Notes under the pieces: generated by a model | What the model saw: the letters and a program-made list of their open reading frames with translations, nothing else | Database searches by the model: none | Told to the model about the DNA's origin: nothing | Made by a program: the position numbers and the translations under genes | Assembly (NCBI RefSeq): GCF_015277775.1 | Contig: NZ_CP063849.1 | Location: 3,472,001 to 3,536,000 of the forward strand | Origin: Paludibaculum fermentans | GTDB lineage: Bacteria; Acidobacteriota; Terriglobia; Bryobacterales; Bryobacteraceae | Length of the DNA: 64,000 bases | Reading direction: 5' to 3' | Shown: positions 37,395 through 45,309 of the stretch, piece by piece | How positions within the stretch are numbered: position 1 is the first letter of the stretch | How the letters are laid out: every line of letters begins with the position of its first letter

Positions 37395-40300
37395 TCAGAA
37401 CAGCAGCTTCAAACCGAACTGCACCAGGCGGGGCGCGCCGGCCGTCAGCACGCGGCCGAAGTTCGACGAGGAGATGTCGTTCTCCGGCAGCCCGAAATTG
37501 GCGTGGTTCGCGATGTTGAAGCACTCCGCCCGGAACTGCAGGCGGGTTCGCTCCGTCAGGGCGATGGACTTCAACAGGGAGAGATCGACGTTGGCGATGC
37601 CGGGCCCGCGCACCGTGTTGCGGCCCGCGCTGCCGAACTGCCCGGATTGCGTCAGCGGATCCAGGCGCCGGAAGGCGGAACGGCTCACCCACTGGTCGGG
37701 CGAGTGCGAACCCGCATTGGGATCCGCGATCGCGTCGGGCCGGCTGGAGTAGAAGCCCGTAATCTCGGGCGCGCTGCCCTGCAGCGAGACATTGGCGCTG
37801 TCATACACCGTGAACGGCGTGCCGGACGCGAAGTTCATGATTGAGTTGAGCTGCCATCCGCCCAGCAGCGCGCGGGCCGCCGGCGCCGCGGACTTCGAAG
37901 GCCCCGGCAGTTGATAGCTGCCGCTGAAGACGAAGCGATGGCGGGCATCGAATAGCGACGGACCGTGCTCGGCTTTCAGATTGAAAGGGTCCTGCGCGAG
38001 ATCGTTCTCACCTCCAACCAGGCGCGGAGCCGAACCGGCCACGTTGAAGCTGGACACGTAATCGAGCGTCTTCGAATAGGTGTAGGACCCCAGGAACGAC
38101 AGACCGTCGCGGAACCTCCGCGAGACGGAGAACTGCGCCGCATGGTAGGTGGAATTCGTCTGGTTTGTGATGAGACCGACGGAGGCAAAATCGCACGGCC
38201 CGCCGGCTCCGCGGCACCCCGCATAGATGCGGCGCTGGTCGGCGTCATTCGAGCTGGCGCCCGGACCGTAGACGGAGGGATTCGCCTCAATCATCCGCGG
38301 CAGGCGTGTGCCTTTGTTGCCGATGTAGCGGAGTTCAAACAACACATCCTGGACCAGTGCGTGCTGCACGGAGAAGTTCCAGTTCTGGGAGTAAGGCGGG
38401 CGCATGCCGTTCTCAATCGTGAGGACGGTGGTGGGCTGCGGGAACGTACCGGCGACAAACGGGTTGGCGCCGTTCCAGGGATCCGTGAAGTTGATCGGCG
38501 CCGAAAGCTGGCGCGCCTGGGTCCAGGGCAGTGCGCTGAGAGGCGCCTGCAGCGGGCCGCCGACGCCGTTGGTGAAAGAGTCGTAGTAGATGCCGTAGGC
38601 TGCGCGGACCGAGGTGCGGCCATTGCCATTCGGGTCCCAAGCCAAGCCCACGCGCGGCATCAGGCTCTTCCAATAGACGGGCGCGATGCCATCCGGCACG
38701 CCGGCATCACCGGGGAACAGCAGGCCCTTCGGAGCGTTCGGGTATACCGTCGACTGCTTGCCCGGCGACCACGAGTTCATCCGGTTCCGGATGTCGACGT
38801 AGGGCGTGCTCACCTCCCAGCGGGCGCCGTAGTTCAACGTCAGCCGCGAGGTGACGCGCCACTCATCCTGGCCGTAGGCGGCGAACTCCACATTGCGCAG
38901 GCCGCGGTTCATATCTCCGCCGCCCTGAAAGAAGACGACCGGAAATCCGATCAGGAAGCTGGCAAACGAGTCGCTGATGGGAAAAGGGGCAAAGACAAAG
39001 AAGCCGTTCGAGGCGATGCCCTGCGTCATGTTGATCTGGTTGCGGCGGAAGTCGACGCCGAACTTAAAGCTATGCGCGCCGCGGACGTGCGACAGGGAGT
39101 CATTCACCTCATAAGTATTCTGGGAGGTATCGCGCGGGCCGGTGATGGGATTGCCGGTGCTGGCATAGCCGCTGACGATGAAGAAGGGCGGGCCTTGCGC
39201 GGCGCTCAGCGTCGTGTCGTAGTTGAACCCGAGCTGACGAGTCGTTGTCCGGTTCTCCGGGTTGCCGGTGAAGAACACGTTGCGGAAGAACTGGGCGCGG
39301 AAGTTGTTCACCGTGGCGCCGCTGAACAGGTGCGTCTCCGACACGGCAGCGCGCGTCGTGGTGATGTCTTCGCTCACCGGGAAGCCGGGCACATTTGCCC
39401 CCGCAATGGAGAGCGGGTTGAGGTTCGCGTTGGCCGAACGGGTGAAGTGCGCCGAAAACTGGTCGCGATCGTTGAACAGGTGGTCGAACCGGAGCCCGCC
39501 CTGGTCGGCCTGGTTCTGCATCGTCTGCGTCGTGATATAGAGATTCGGACCAGCGTTGGCGTGCGGGTAGAACTCCATGATCTTTAGCGCAACGGGGCTC
39601 ATGGCCTGGGTCGGAATCTGGTTATTCGGAAAGGGCTGGCCGGTGAAGTAGTTGATCAGCGGCACCGGCTGGCCGGTCTGCGGATCACGCAAGCCGGAGA
39701 AGTCGCCGGCCCGCTGGGCATCGCTCGGCACGGTCGCGCCGCGCGTGACGCCCTGGCGGTTGCGGAAGCCTTCGTAGTAGCCGAAAAGGAAGTCGCGATT
39801 GCGGCGGATCGGGCCCCCGAGCGTCGCGCCAAACTGATTCTGCTTGAGGGTCTCCACCTTGGACGCGAAAAAGTTCCGGGCATCCAGCTTGTCGTTCCTC
39901 AGGAACTCATAGACCGTGCCATGCACCTCATTGCCGCCCGATCGCGTGACCACGGTCGTGGTGGCGCCGGCCGTGCCGCCATATTCCGGCGGAGCAGTCT
40001 GCGTGAGAATGCGGAACTCCTGAATCGCATCGACCGGTGTCTTCAACGCAAACCCGCCGTCGACGCGGTTCACGTTCGAGACACCGTCCAGCAGGTAGTT
40101 GTTCGACTCAGGGCGTTGCCCATTGACGGCGTAGGCTTGTCCGGCACGCAGGGAGCCGCCCGCCTCCGAAAGCCCCGCCGTCATGGGCGCAACACCCGGC
40201 TGGAGCAACCCCAGCTGGGTGAAATTGCGGCCGTTCAGTGGCAGATCCACCAATTCCCGGCCGGAAACAACATTTCCGATTGTGTTTGAACTCGAATCCA

Positions 40301-40655
40301 CAAGGGTGGCGGCCGCGCTGACATTCACCGTCGTCTTCGACCCGGCCACCTGGAGTTGGACGTCCACGCGCACTGTGCGGCTGACGTTCAGAATAATGGC
40401 GTTTTGTTTGAACTCGGCGAGGTTCGGGGCGGTAATGGAGAGATCGTACTCACCAACAGGCAGCGCGAGGTGATAGGCGCCCGCATTCGTGGTGGTCTGC
40501 GACCGGGCCAGGCCGGTTGTGCGCTCGGTCGCGCTGACAACGGCCCCCGCGACAACTCCGCCCGAGGCGTCGGTCACGTGGCCTTCCAGAACGGCGCCCG
40601 TATCCTGCGCCCACACGGCTACACATAGAACGAACAGACTGAGTGCGTTCCTCAT
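37395..40655 (-). CDS. Oar-like TonB-dependent outer-membrane receptor
   Basis: The 1086-residue protein has a Sec signal (MRNALSLFVLCVAVWAQ), a carboxypeptidase-regulatory/Ig domain (TGAVLEGHVTDASGGVVAGAVVSATERTTG), a plug domain (GRELVDLPLNGRNFTQLGLLQPGV; YAVNGQRPESNNYLLDGVSNV) and a long beta-barrel with alternating strands and many aromatic residues. The last residue is phenylalanine (LVQFGLKLLF), as needed for barrel assembly. Oar-like receptors are abundant in Acidobacteria and probably import oligosaccharides or peptides. It is separated from the second receptor by 141 bases containing a terminator for that gene. Confidence 0.9.
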   Translation of the reverse strand: MRNALSLFVLCVAVWAQDTGAVLEGHVTDASGGVVAGAVVSATERTTGLARSQTTTNAGAYHLALPVGEYDLSITAPNLAEFKQNAIILNVSRTVRVDVQLQVAGSKTTVNVSAAATLVDSSSNTIGNVVSGRELVDLPLNGRNFTQLGLLQPGVAPMTAGLSEAGGSLRAGQAYAVNGQRPESNNYLLDGVSNVNRVDGGFALKTPVDAIQEFRILTQTAPPEYGGTAGATTTVVTRSGGNEVHGTVYEFLRNDKLDARNFFASKVETLKQNQFGATLGGPIRRNRDFLFGYYEGFRNRQGVTRGATVPSDAQRAGDFSGLRDPQTGQPVPLINYFTGQPFPNNQIPTQAMSPVALKIMEFYPHANAGPNLYITTQTMQNQADQGGLRFDHLFNDRDQFSAHFTRSANANLNPLSIAGANVPGFPVSEDITTTRAAVSETHLFSGATVNNFRAQFFRNVFFTGNPENRTTTRQLGFNYDTTLSAAQGPPFFIVSGYASTGNPITGPRDTSQNTYEVNDSLSHVRGAHSFKFGVDFRRNQINMTQGIASNGFFVFAPFPISDSFASFLIGFPVVFFQGGGDMNRGLRNVEFAAYGQDEWRVTSRLTLNYGARWEVSTPYVDIRNRMNSWSPGKQSTVYPNAPKGLLFPGDAGVPDGIAPVYWKSLMPRVGLAWDPNGNGRTSVRAAYGIYYDSFTNGVGGPLQAPLSALPWTQARQLSAPINFTDPWNGANPFVAGTFPQPTTVLTIENGMRPPYSQNWNFSVQHALVQDVLFELRYIGNKGTRLPRMIEANPSVYGPGASSNDADQRRIYAGCRGAGGPCDFASVGLITNQTNSTYHAAQFSVSRRFRDGLSFLGSYTYSKTLDYVSSFNVAGSAPRLVGGENDLAQDPFNLKAEHGPSLFDARHRFVFSGSYQLPGPSKSAAPAARALLGGWQLNSIMNFASGTPFTVYDSANVSLQGSAPEITGFYSSRPDAIADPNAGSHSPDQWVSRSAFRRLDPLTQSGQFGSAGRNTVRGPGIANVDLSLLKSIALTERTRLQFRAECFNIANHANFGLPENDISSSNFGRVLTAGAPRLVQFGLKLLF

Positions 40656-40733
40656 CCCCAGGCAATGCCCCCTTCGGCACTACGTGAGAATAGCGGTATC
40701 GATATCAGTTATTCAATAATCAAAATGCACTAG

Positions 40734-40770
40734 ACAAAAAGAATGAGGCGTGGATTTTCACCCACGCCTC
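40734..40770 (-). terminator. intrinsic terminator after the second Oar gene
   Basis: Read leftward, GAGGCGTGG (40770-40762) pairs with CCACGCCTC (40753-40745) across an 8-base loop and is followed by ATTCTTTTTG. A perfect 9-base GC-rich stem with a T-run is a textbook Rho-independent terminator for the gene ending at 40797. Confidence 0.85.
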
Positions 40771-40796
40771 TCTGAAATAGAAACTATGCGCAAAGA

Positions 40797-43700
40797 CTAG
40801 AAGTTGATCTTGGCCCCCAGTTGGATCTTGCGCGAGCTGCTCAGGACGGTATCGCGAATACGCCCAAAGATAGAGGAAGTCGCGGTGGCCGTCGGCGCAC
40901 CAAATTGCGGAGTGTTCGTCAGGTTGGTCATGTCGGCACGGAACTCGAAGTTCACACGCTCAGTGATGGGCGTGCGCTTCAGGAAAGAGCCGTCGAGACC
41001 CCAACCGCCCGGAGCGCGGAAGAAATTGCGGCCGGTGTTGCCGAGCTCACCCATCGCCAGAGGCTTGAACTTCGCCAACTGGTCGGCCGAGAAATACCAC
41101 TTCACGCCACCCGGCCCGTCCAGCACATTACCCATGGTCGGCGTGCAGCCGTCGCAATTCGCAAAAGACTGCACGACGTTGTTAAACGTGTTGAAGCCGG
41201 AGTACACAGAGAAGGGACGTCCGCTTTGGAAAGTACCGACTCCCGCCACCTGCCAGCCACCCAGCAGGCGCTGGGTCCAACCCGAGGCGTTGCCTACAAA
41301 CTTGCGACCCTTGCCGAACGGGAGTTCATACAACCAGTAGGTCTGCGCCACGTGCCGGCGGTCAAAATCGCTGGGCCCATAGTTCAGGCGGCGATTGTTG
41401 ACATCGAAGGGCGTGCTGCCGGCCGTCGTGGCATTTGCTGTACCCACCGTGGAAAGAGCCGGATCGAACGACCGTGTATCCAGCGACTTCGAGAACGAGT
41501 AGCTGAACTGAACTTCCAGGCCGTTCGTCATGTGCCGCTGCACCTGAGTCTGCAGTCCGTGATAGGTGGACCAGTCGTTTGAGTCCACCACATTCAGTCC
41601 ATTGGCGAACTGCGGATAGGGGATGAAGAAGAAAGGCGACAGCCCCGCCGCCTCTGGCTGGCCCTTGCCGCCCACTGAGCGGCGGGAGAGATCCTGCGCG
41701 ATGAAGGCGACGTTGTTGTTGGTGAGGTCCACCGAGTAGATGCGGCGCATCGCCGCCGAACCTGTTTCGGATGCGGTCCGGCGTGAGTCGACCGACATCA
41801 ACTGATTGATGAGTGGACTCTCGCCGCCGGCCTTCACGGTACTCAGCGCGCCGATGAATCCGTTGTTACGAATATCCGCCTGGTTGGCGTTATAGGCGCC
41901 GAACAGGTTGTAGGCGCGGCGGCCGACATAGTTCACTTCGACAACGGTGTTGTGCAGGACCTCGCGCTGGATGCCGAAGCTCCACTGGTGAGTCGTCGGA
42001 GCCTGGAAGTTCGGATCGGCCACGGTGATGTTCCGAGTCGAGAAAGGAACCGGCTGTGCCAGATCGGACGGTTTGCCTGTGGGCGCATTCAAAGTGGGCA
42101 GGCTGGTCAACCGGCCGCCGTTCTGGCCGAAGGTCGTGTTCTGGTCTCCAATCACGATTCCGGGTAGATTCTGGAAGACGGTCGAGCTGAAGACAAACGT
42201 GTTGATGCGATCGTAGGCGATTCGGTAGTTGCCGCGGATCGACGTCTTGCCGCTGTTGAACGGATCCCAGGCGAAGCCGAGCGAGGGACCCCAATTGTTG
42301 ATCGCATTGCGGTACAGGCTGCCGGGCACCCAGGTGAGCGAATTGGACGGGAGCCCACCGGCGACCGCAGCCTGGTTGGGCAACCGCACACGGCCATCGG
42401 GATTGGTCGGCGCCATCTTCATCTCCAGGCGCAGGCCCATGTCGATGGTCAGATTGCGGCGGGCCTTCCATGTATCCTGTGCGAAGAAGTCGTACTCGTT
42501 GAACCTGGTTTCGAAGTTGTACACATCGACCACATAGGAGTCGGCGGTGGAGGGGAACCCGCGGTTGGTATTGCCCACGCGGCCCAGCAGGAAGTTGATG
42601 CTCGACTCCAGCGGGTTGCGGTCGTTTGCCTGGTTGATATCCGTGGGCAGGCCGAACTTCGTCGCATCGACCGTATTGACGGTACGGGAGAAATCCACGG
42701 CCTGGGTCACGTTGAAACCGCCGATGGAGCCGCGCGTATCGGTATGGCTTCCGAAACGCATGTTGGTGCCAAACTTCAGGCTGTGCGCGCCTTTGAACCA
42801 GGCGAAGTTGTCGACCACCTGCCACGTCTTCAGTGCGCGCTGATTGCCCACGGACCAGTCATCGGGATTGGCGACCGGCAGCGAAGTCAGGTTGAGCTTG
42901 GTGATGTCGGCGCGGGGATTCTCGAAATTGAAGGCAAACTGGTTCAGGCCGAACACCAATTCGTTGGTCGTCGAAGTGCTGGGCGTGGACCGCCAGTTGA
43001 ACGCGTAGTTCTTCGGGTCGCGCATCGTGTTCACCAGGCAGGGGGTGGTGGGAAACACCGGCGCGCCGCCGTTGCCGCGGTCGCAATTGGAGTTCTGGTT
43101 GCCCAGGCTGATGCGGGCGAACAACGTGTTGCGGCTGTTCAGGATGTAGTCGAGCCGGGTGGTGAGGTCGTACTGCTTCTCGAACTGCAATGCGGTGAAA
43201 GTATAGGCCGCCGTGTTCAGCCCGTCTCCGATGGAGAAGTTGTTGGGCAGCGGCGCACCCTGTGCAACGGCCTTGGTTGTAGCATTGAGGCCCAGGCGAT
43301 CCGGATCGCTGGTGGCGATGTTGTAGGTACCCAGGTTCACACCGGCCAGCACATTGCCCTGCGCGTCGACCGAAGCTCCAGTGACGCCAGCCGGCTGATT
43401 GCGGCCGCCCTTAACATAGCGCCACAGTCCATCACGGGCCGATTGCGTATACACGGTGCTGTTGACGATAGCCGATTCGCGCGTCCGCAGAATCTGCAGG
43501 TTCGCATAGTAGAACAGCTTGTTCTTTAGCGCCGGACCGCCAACCGAGAAGCCGGGCATGTTCTGAACATACTGCCGCTTGCCGACGTTGTTCAGATTAC
43601 TCTCCCACTCGTTCGCATTGAGGCGCGGCGTGCGATAGAACCAGAACAGGCTGCCGTGCAGTTCATTCGTGCCGCTCTTGGTGACCATGGCCACCTGGCC

Positions 43701-44399
43701 GCCGGAGTTGCGCCCGTATTCCGCCGTCGCGTTCCCGGTGAGGACCTTGAATTCCGCGAGGCCGTCAGGATTCATGCGGATCGGTGCGAAGTTCGACCCG
43801 CCGGCGCTGGTCTCATTGGCGTCGATGCCGTCCACCGTGTAGTTCCAGGCTCGATCCCTGGCGCCGTTCACGTGCACGCCGCCGCCGGTGTTCGCGCCGC
43901 TGACGACGCCCGGTTGCCTCACCACGAGGTCGAGTGGATTGCGCCCGCGGGTGCCGACGATGGGCAGGTCTTTGATCACTTGCTCGCTGAACAGGTTACC
44001 GATGTTACCGGAAGTGGACGTTTGTACGACTTCGGCCGTGTCCGCCACGGTGACCACCTCGGAGATCTGGCCGAGTTCCAGCTTGACGTTGACGGTAGTC
44101 GGCTGGCCGATCGCCACCCGGTTGCGCGGCGAGCTGAACTTCTTGAAGCCCGTGGCTTCCACGGTTACCGTGTACAGACCGCTCTGCACGGCTTCAAAGA
44201 AATAGGCGCCGTTATCGGCAGTCTTCGTGGAAAATGTTGAGTTCGTGCCCTCGTTGATCAGCTTGACCGTCGCGCCTATGACAGGCGCGCCACTGGGATC
44301 CTGCGCAATGCCGATCAACCGCGATGTTGTGCCTTGGGCGAACAGCCCGCAAACGGCGAGCGCCGCCAGCGAGGTCACCAGAAAAGCCCTTTGTAGCAT
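40797..44399 (-). CDS. Oar-like TonB-dependent outer-membrane receptor
   Basis: The 1200-residue protein starts with MLQRAFLVTSLAALAVCGLFAQ (Sec signal), then a carboxypeptidase-regulatory domain (SRLIGIAQDPSGAPVIGATVKLINEGTNSTFSTKTADNGAYFFEAV), a plug (VIKDLPIVGTRGRNPLDLVVRQPGV, VHVNGARDRAWNYTVDGIDANETSAGG) and an approximately 900-residue barrel ending in the strand KIQLGAKINF with terminal Phe. Compared with the neighbour at 37395 it is longer and has little close similarity in the barrel, so the two probably import different substrates. A 17 bp palindrome lies 18 bases before the ATG. Confidence 0.9.
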   Translation of the reverse strand: MLQRAFLVTSLAALAVCGLFAQGTTSRLIGIAQDPSGAPVIGATVKLINEGTNSTFSTKTADNGAYFFEAVQSGLYTVTVEATGFKKFSSPRNRVAIGQPTTVNVKLELGQISEVVTVADTAEVVQTSTSGNIGNLFSEQVIKDLPIVGTRGRNPLDLVVRQPGVVSGANTGGGVHVNGARDRAWNYTVDGIDANETSAGGSNFAPIRMNPDGLAEFKVLTGNATAEYGRNSGGQVAMVTKSGTNELHGSLFWFYRTPRLNANEWESNLNNVGKRQYVQNMPGFSVGGPALKNKLFYYANLQILRTRESAIVNSTVYTQSARDGLWRYVKGGRNQPAGVTGASVDAQGNVLAGVNLGTYNIATSDPDRLGLNATTKAVAQGAPLPNNFSIGDGLNTAAYTFTALQFEKQYDLTTRLDYILNSRNTLFARISLGNQNSNCDRGNGGAPVFPTTPCLVNTMRDPKNYAFNWRSTPSTSTTNELVFGLNQFAFNFENPRADITKLNLTSLPVANPDDWSVGNQRALKTWQVVDNFAWFKGAHSLKFGTNMRFGSHTDTRGSIGGFNVTQAVDFSRTVNTVDATKFGLPTDINQANDRNPLESSINFLLGRVGNTNRGFPSTADSYVVDVYNFETRFNEYDFFAQDTWKARRNLTIDMGLRLEMKMAPTNPDGRVRLPNQAAVAGGLPSNSLTWVPGSLYRNAINNWGPSLGFAWDPFNSGKTSIRGNYRIAYDRINTFVFSSTVFQNLPGIVIGDQNTTFGQNGGRLTSLPTLNAPTGKPSDLAQPVPFSTRNITVADPNFQAPTTHQWSFGIQREVLHNTVVEVNYVGRRAYNLFGAYNANQADIRNNGFIGALSTVKAGGESPLINQLMSVDSRRTASETGSAAMRRIYSVDLTNNNVAFIAQDLSRRSVGGKGQPEAAGLSPFFFIPYPQFANGLNVVDSNDWSTYHGLQTQVQRHMTNGLEVQFSYSFSKSLDTRSFDPALSTVGTANATTAGSTPFDVNNRRLNYGPSDFDRRHVAQTYWLYELPFGKGRKFVGNASGWTQRLLGGWQVAGVGTFQSGRPFSVYSGFNTFNNVVQSFANCDGCTPTMGNVLDGPGGVKWYFSADQLAKFKPLAMGELGNTGRNFFRAPGGWGLDGSFLKRTPITERVNFEFRADMTNLTNTPQFGAPTATATSSIFGRIRDTVLSSSRKIQLGAKINF

Positions 44400-44417
44400 A
44401 TGAAATAAAGGTTAACA

Positions 44418-44434
44418 AACGACCTCTGGTCGTT
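44418..44434 (-). promoter_or_regulatory. perfect 17 bp palindrome before the second Oar gene
   Basis: AACGACC-TCT-GGTCGTT is a perfect 7-3-7 inverted repeat 18 bases before the ATG at 44399. It may be an operator or a leader hairpin near the ribosome binding site. No -35/-10 pair around it is convincing. Confidence 0.45.
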
Positions 44435-44522
44435 AGAAGAGATTTCTGCCCACTCTCGACATTCACTGCCGGACAGGACAGTTGTTTACACCCCGCGAGC
44501 TGTATCCAGGCCTTTCGTGGTG

Positions 44523-44666
44523 CTCGGCATCCCGCCCCAAGGCAAAGGGGACGCAAAGACCAGCCATCGGAGCCGAGGCGCGGAGGGGGAGAAGAATCCG
44601 CGGGGCGGTGCAATCCGAACGCAACGGCGCTCCGTAGTTCCCAATGAGTCCCGCAGTCAAGCGGGA
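44523..44666 (+). ncRNA. structured leader of the fasciclin gene, GEMM-like core
   Basis: CTCGGC (44523-44528) can pair with GCCGAG (44572-44577), enclosing a CCCC/GGGG hairpin and the sequence GGCAAAGGGGACGCAAAGACC (44541-44561). GGGGACGCAAAG and AGCCGAG-GC-GCGGAGG strongly recall blocks of c-di-GMP-I (GEMM) riboswitches, but the usual GGCAAACC before the GNRA-capped hairpin is not in the usual place and P3 would be very short. A second hairpin CCCGC/GCGGG (44650-44665) precedes the ribosome binding site. A degenerate or unusual GEMM RNA is possible, chance similarity is not excluded. Confidence 0.35.
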
Positions 44667-44684
44667 AACAGAAAGAGGAAGAAG

Positions 44685-45233
44685 ATGAACCGCCGTACTG
44701 TTTTGAGCATGCTGGGCGCCGCGACATTGTTCGTGTCGGGTGCACTGGCTAAGAATCCCATGGTCGGGGGCAAGGAGATGTTCCCGGGCAAGAACATTGT
44801 GATGAACGCGATGAATTCCGCGGACCACACGACACTTGTCGCCGCAGTGAAGGCTGCCGGGTTGGTCGAGACATTGGAGGGCCCGGGCCCTTTCACCGTT
44901 TTCGCTCCCGTGAACTCGGCCTTCGACAAGCTGCCGGCCGGCACGGTGGATACGCTGTTGAAGCCCGAGAACAAAGATGCGTTGGTGAAAGTCCTCACCT
45001 ACCACGTGGTGGCTGGCAAGTGGTCCAGCGCCGACCTGAAGAAGCGGATCAAATTGGGCGGAGGCAAGGCCGAGCTCAAGACGGTCGAGGGCGGTTCCCT
45101 GTGGGCCATGCTGGATGGCGGCTTCGTCGTGCTGAAGGACGAGAAGGGCGGCACATCCAGGGTCACGCAGGCCGACGTTTTCCAGTCGAATGGTGTCATC
45201 CACGTCGTTGATAGCGTCGTGCTGCCTCAGTAG
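44685..45233 (+). CDS. secreted fasciclin (FAS1) domain protein
   Basis: ATG 44685 after AGAGGAAG gives 182 residues; the frame is open further upstream but only through the structured leader. A signal peptide (MNRRTVLSMLGAATLFVSGALA) precedes one FAS1 domain with both conserved regions: TTLVAAVKAAGLVETLEGPGPFTVFAPVNSAFDKLPAGTVDTLL (H1) and VLTYHVVAGKWSSADL, and the C-terminal VTQADVFQSNGVIHVVDSVVLP (H2). FAS1 proteins mediate adhesion to surfaces or matrix. The stop is followed by a strong hairpin. The gene is divergent from the second Oar receptor. Confidence 0.92.
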   Translation: MNRRTVLSMLGAATLFVSGALAKNPMVGGKEMFPGKNIVMNAMNSADHTTLVAAVKAAGLVETLEGPGPFTVFAPVNSAFDKLPAGTVDTLLKPENKDALVKVLTYHVVAGKWSSADLKKRIKLGGGKAELKTVEGGSLWAMLDGGFVVLKDEKGGTSRVTQADVFQSNGVIHVVDSVVLPQ

Positions 45234-45252
45234 CAGCACAGCCATAACGCAC

Positions 45253-45291
45253 CAGCTCCTTACCCGCCGGACTATCGTGGGCAAGGAGCTG
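45253..45291 (+). terminator. terminator hairpin after the fasciclin gene
   Basis: CAGCTCCTT (45253-45261) and AAGGAGCTG (45283-45291) form a perfect 9-base stem in the 76-base gap between convergent genes; TCATTGTG follows, so the T-run is weak. Confidence 0.55.
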
Positions 45292-45309
45292 TCATTGTGA
45301 CCGTGCCGG

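Noticed and set aside
37965-39587. 540-codon open frame opposite the first Oar receptor
   Set aside because: It is antisense to a clear TonB-dependent receptor, arises from GC-rich codon structure and shows no recognisable protein features or ribosome binding site.
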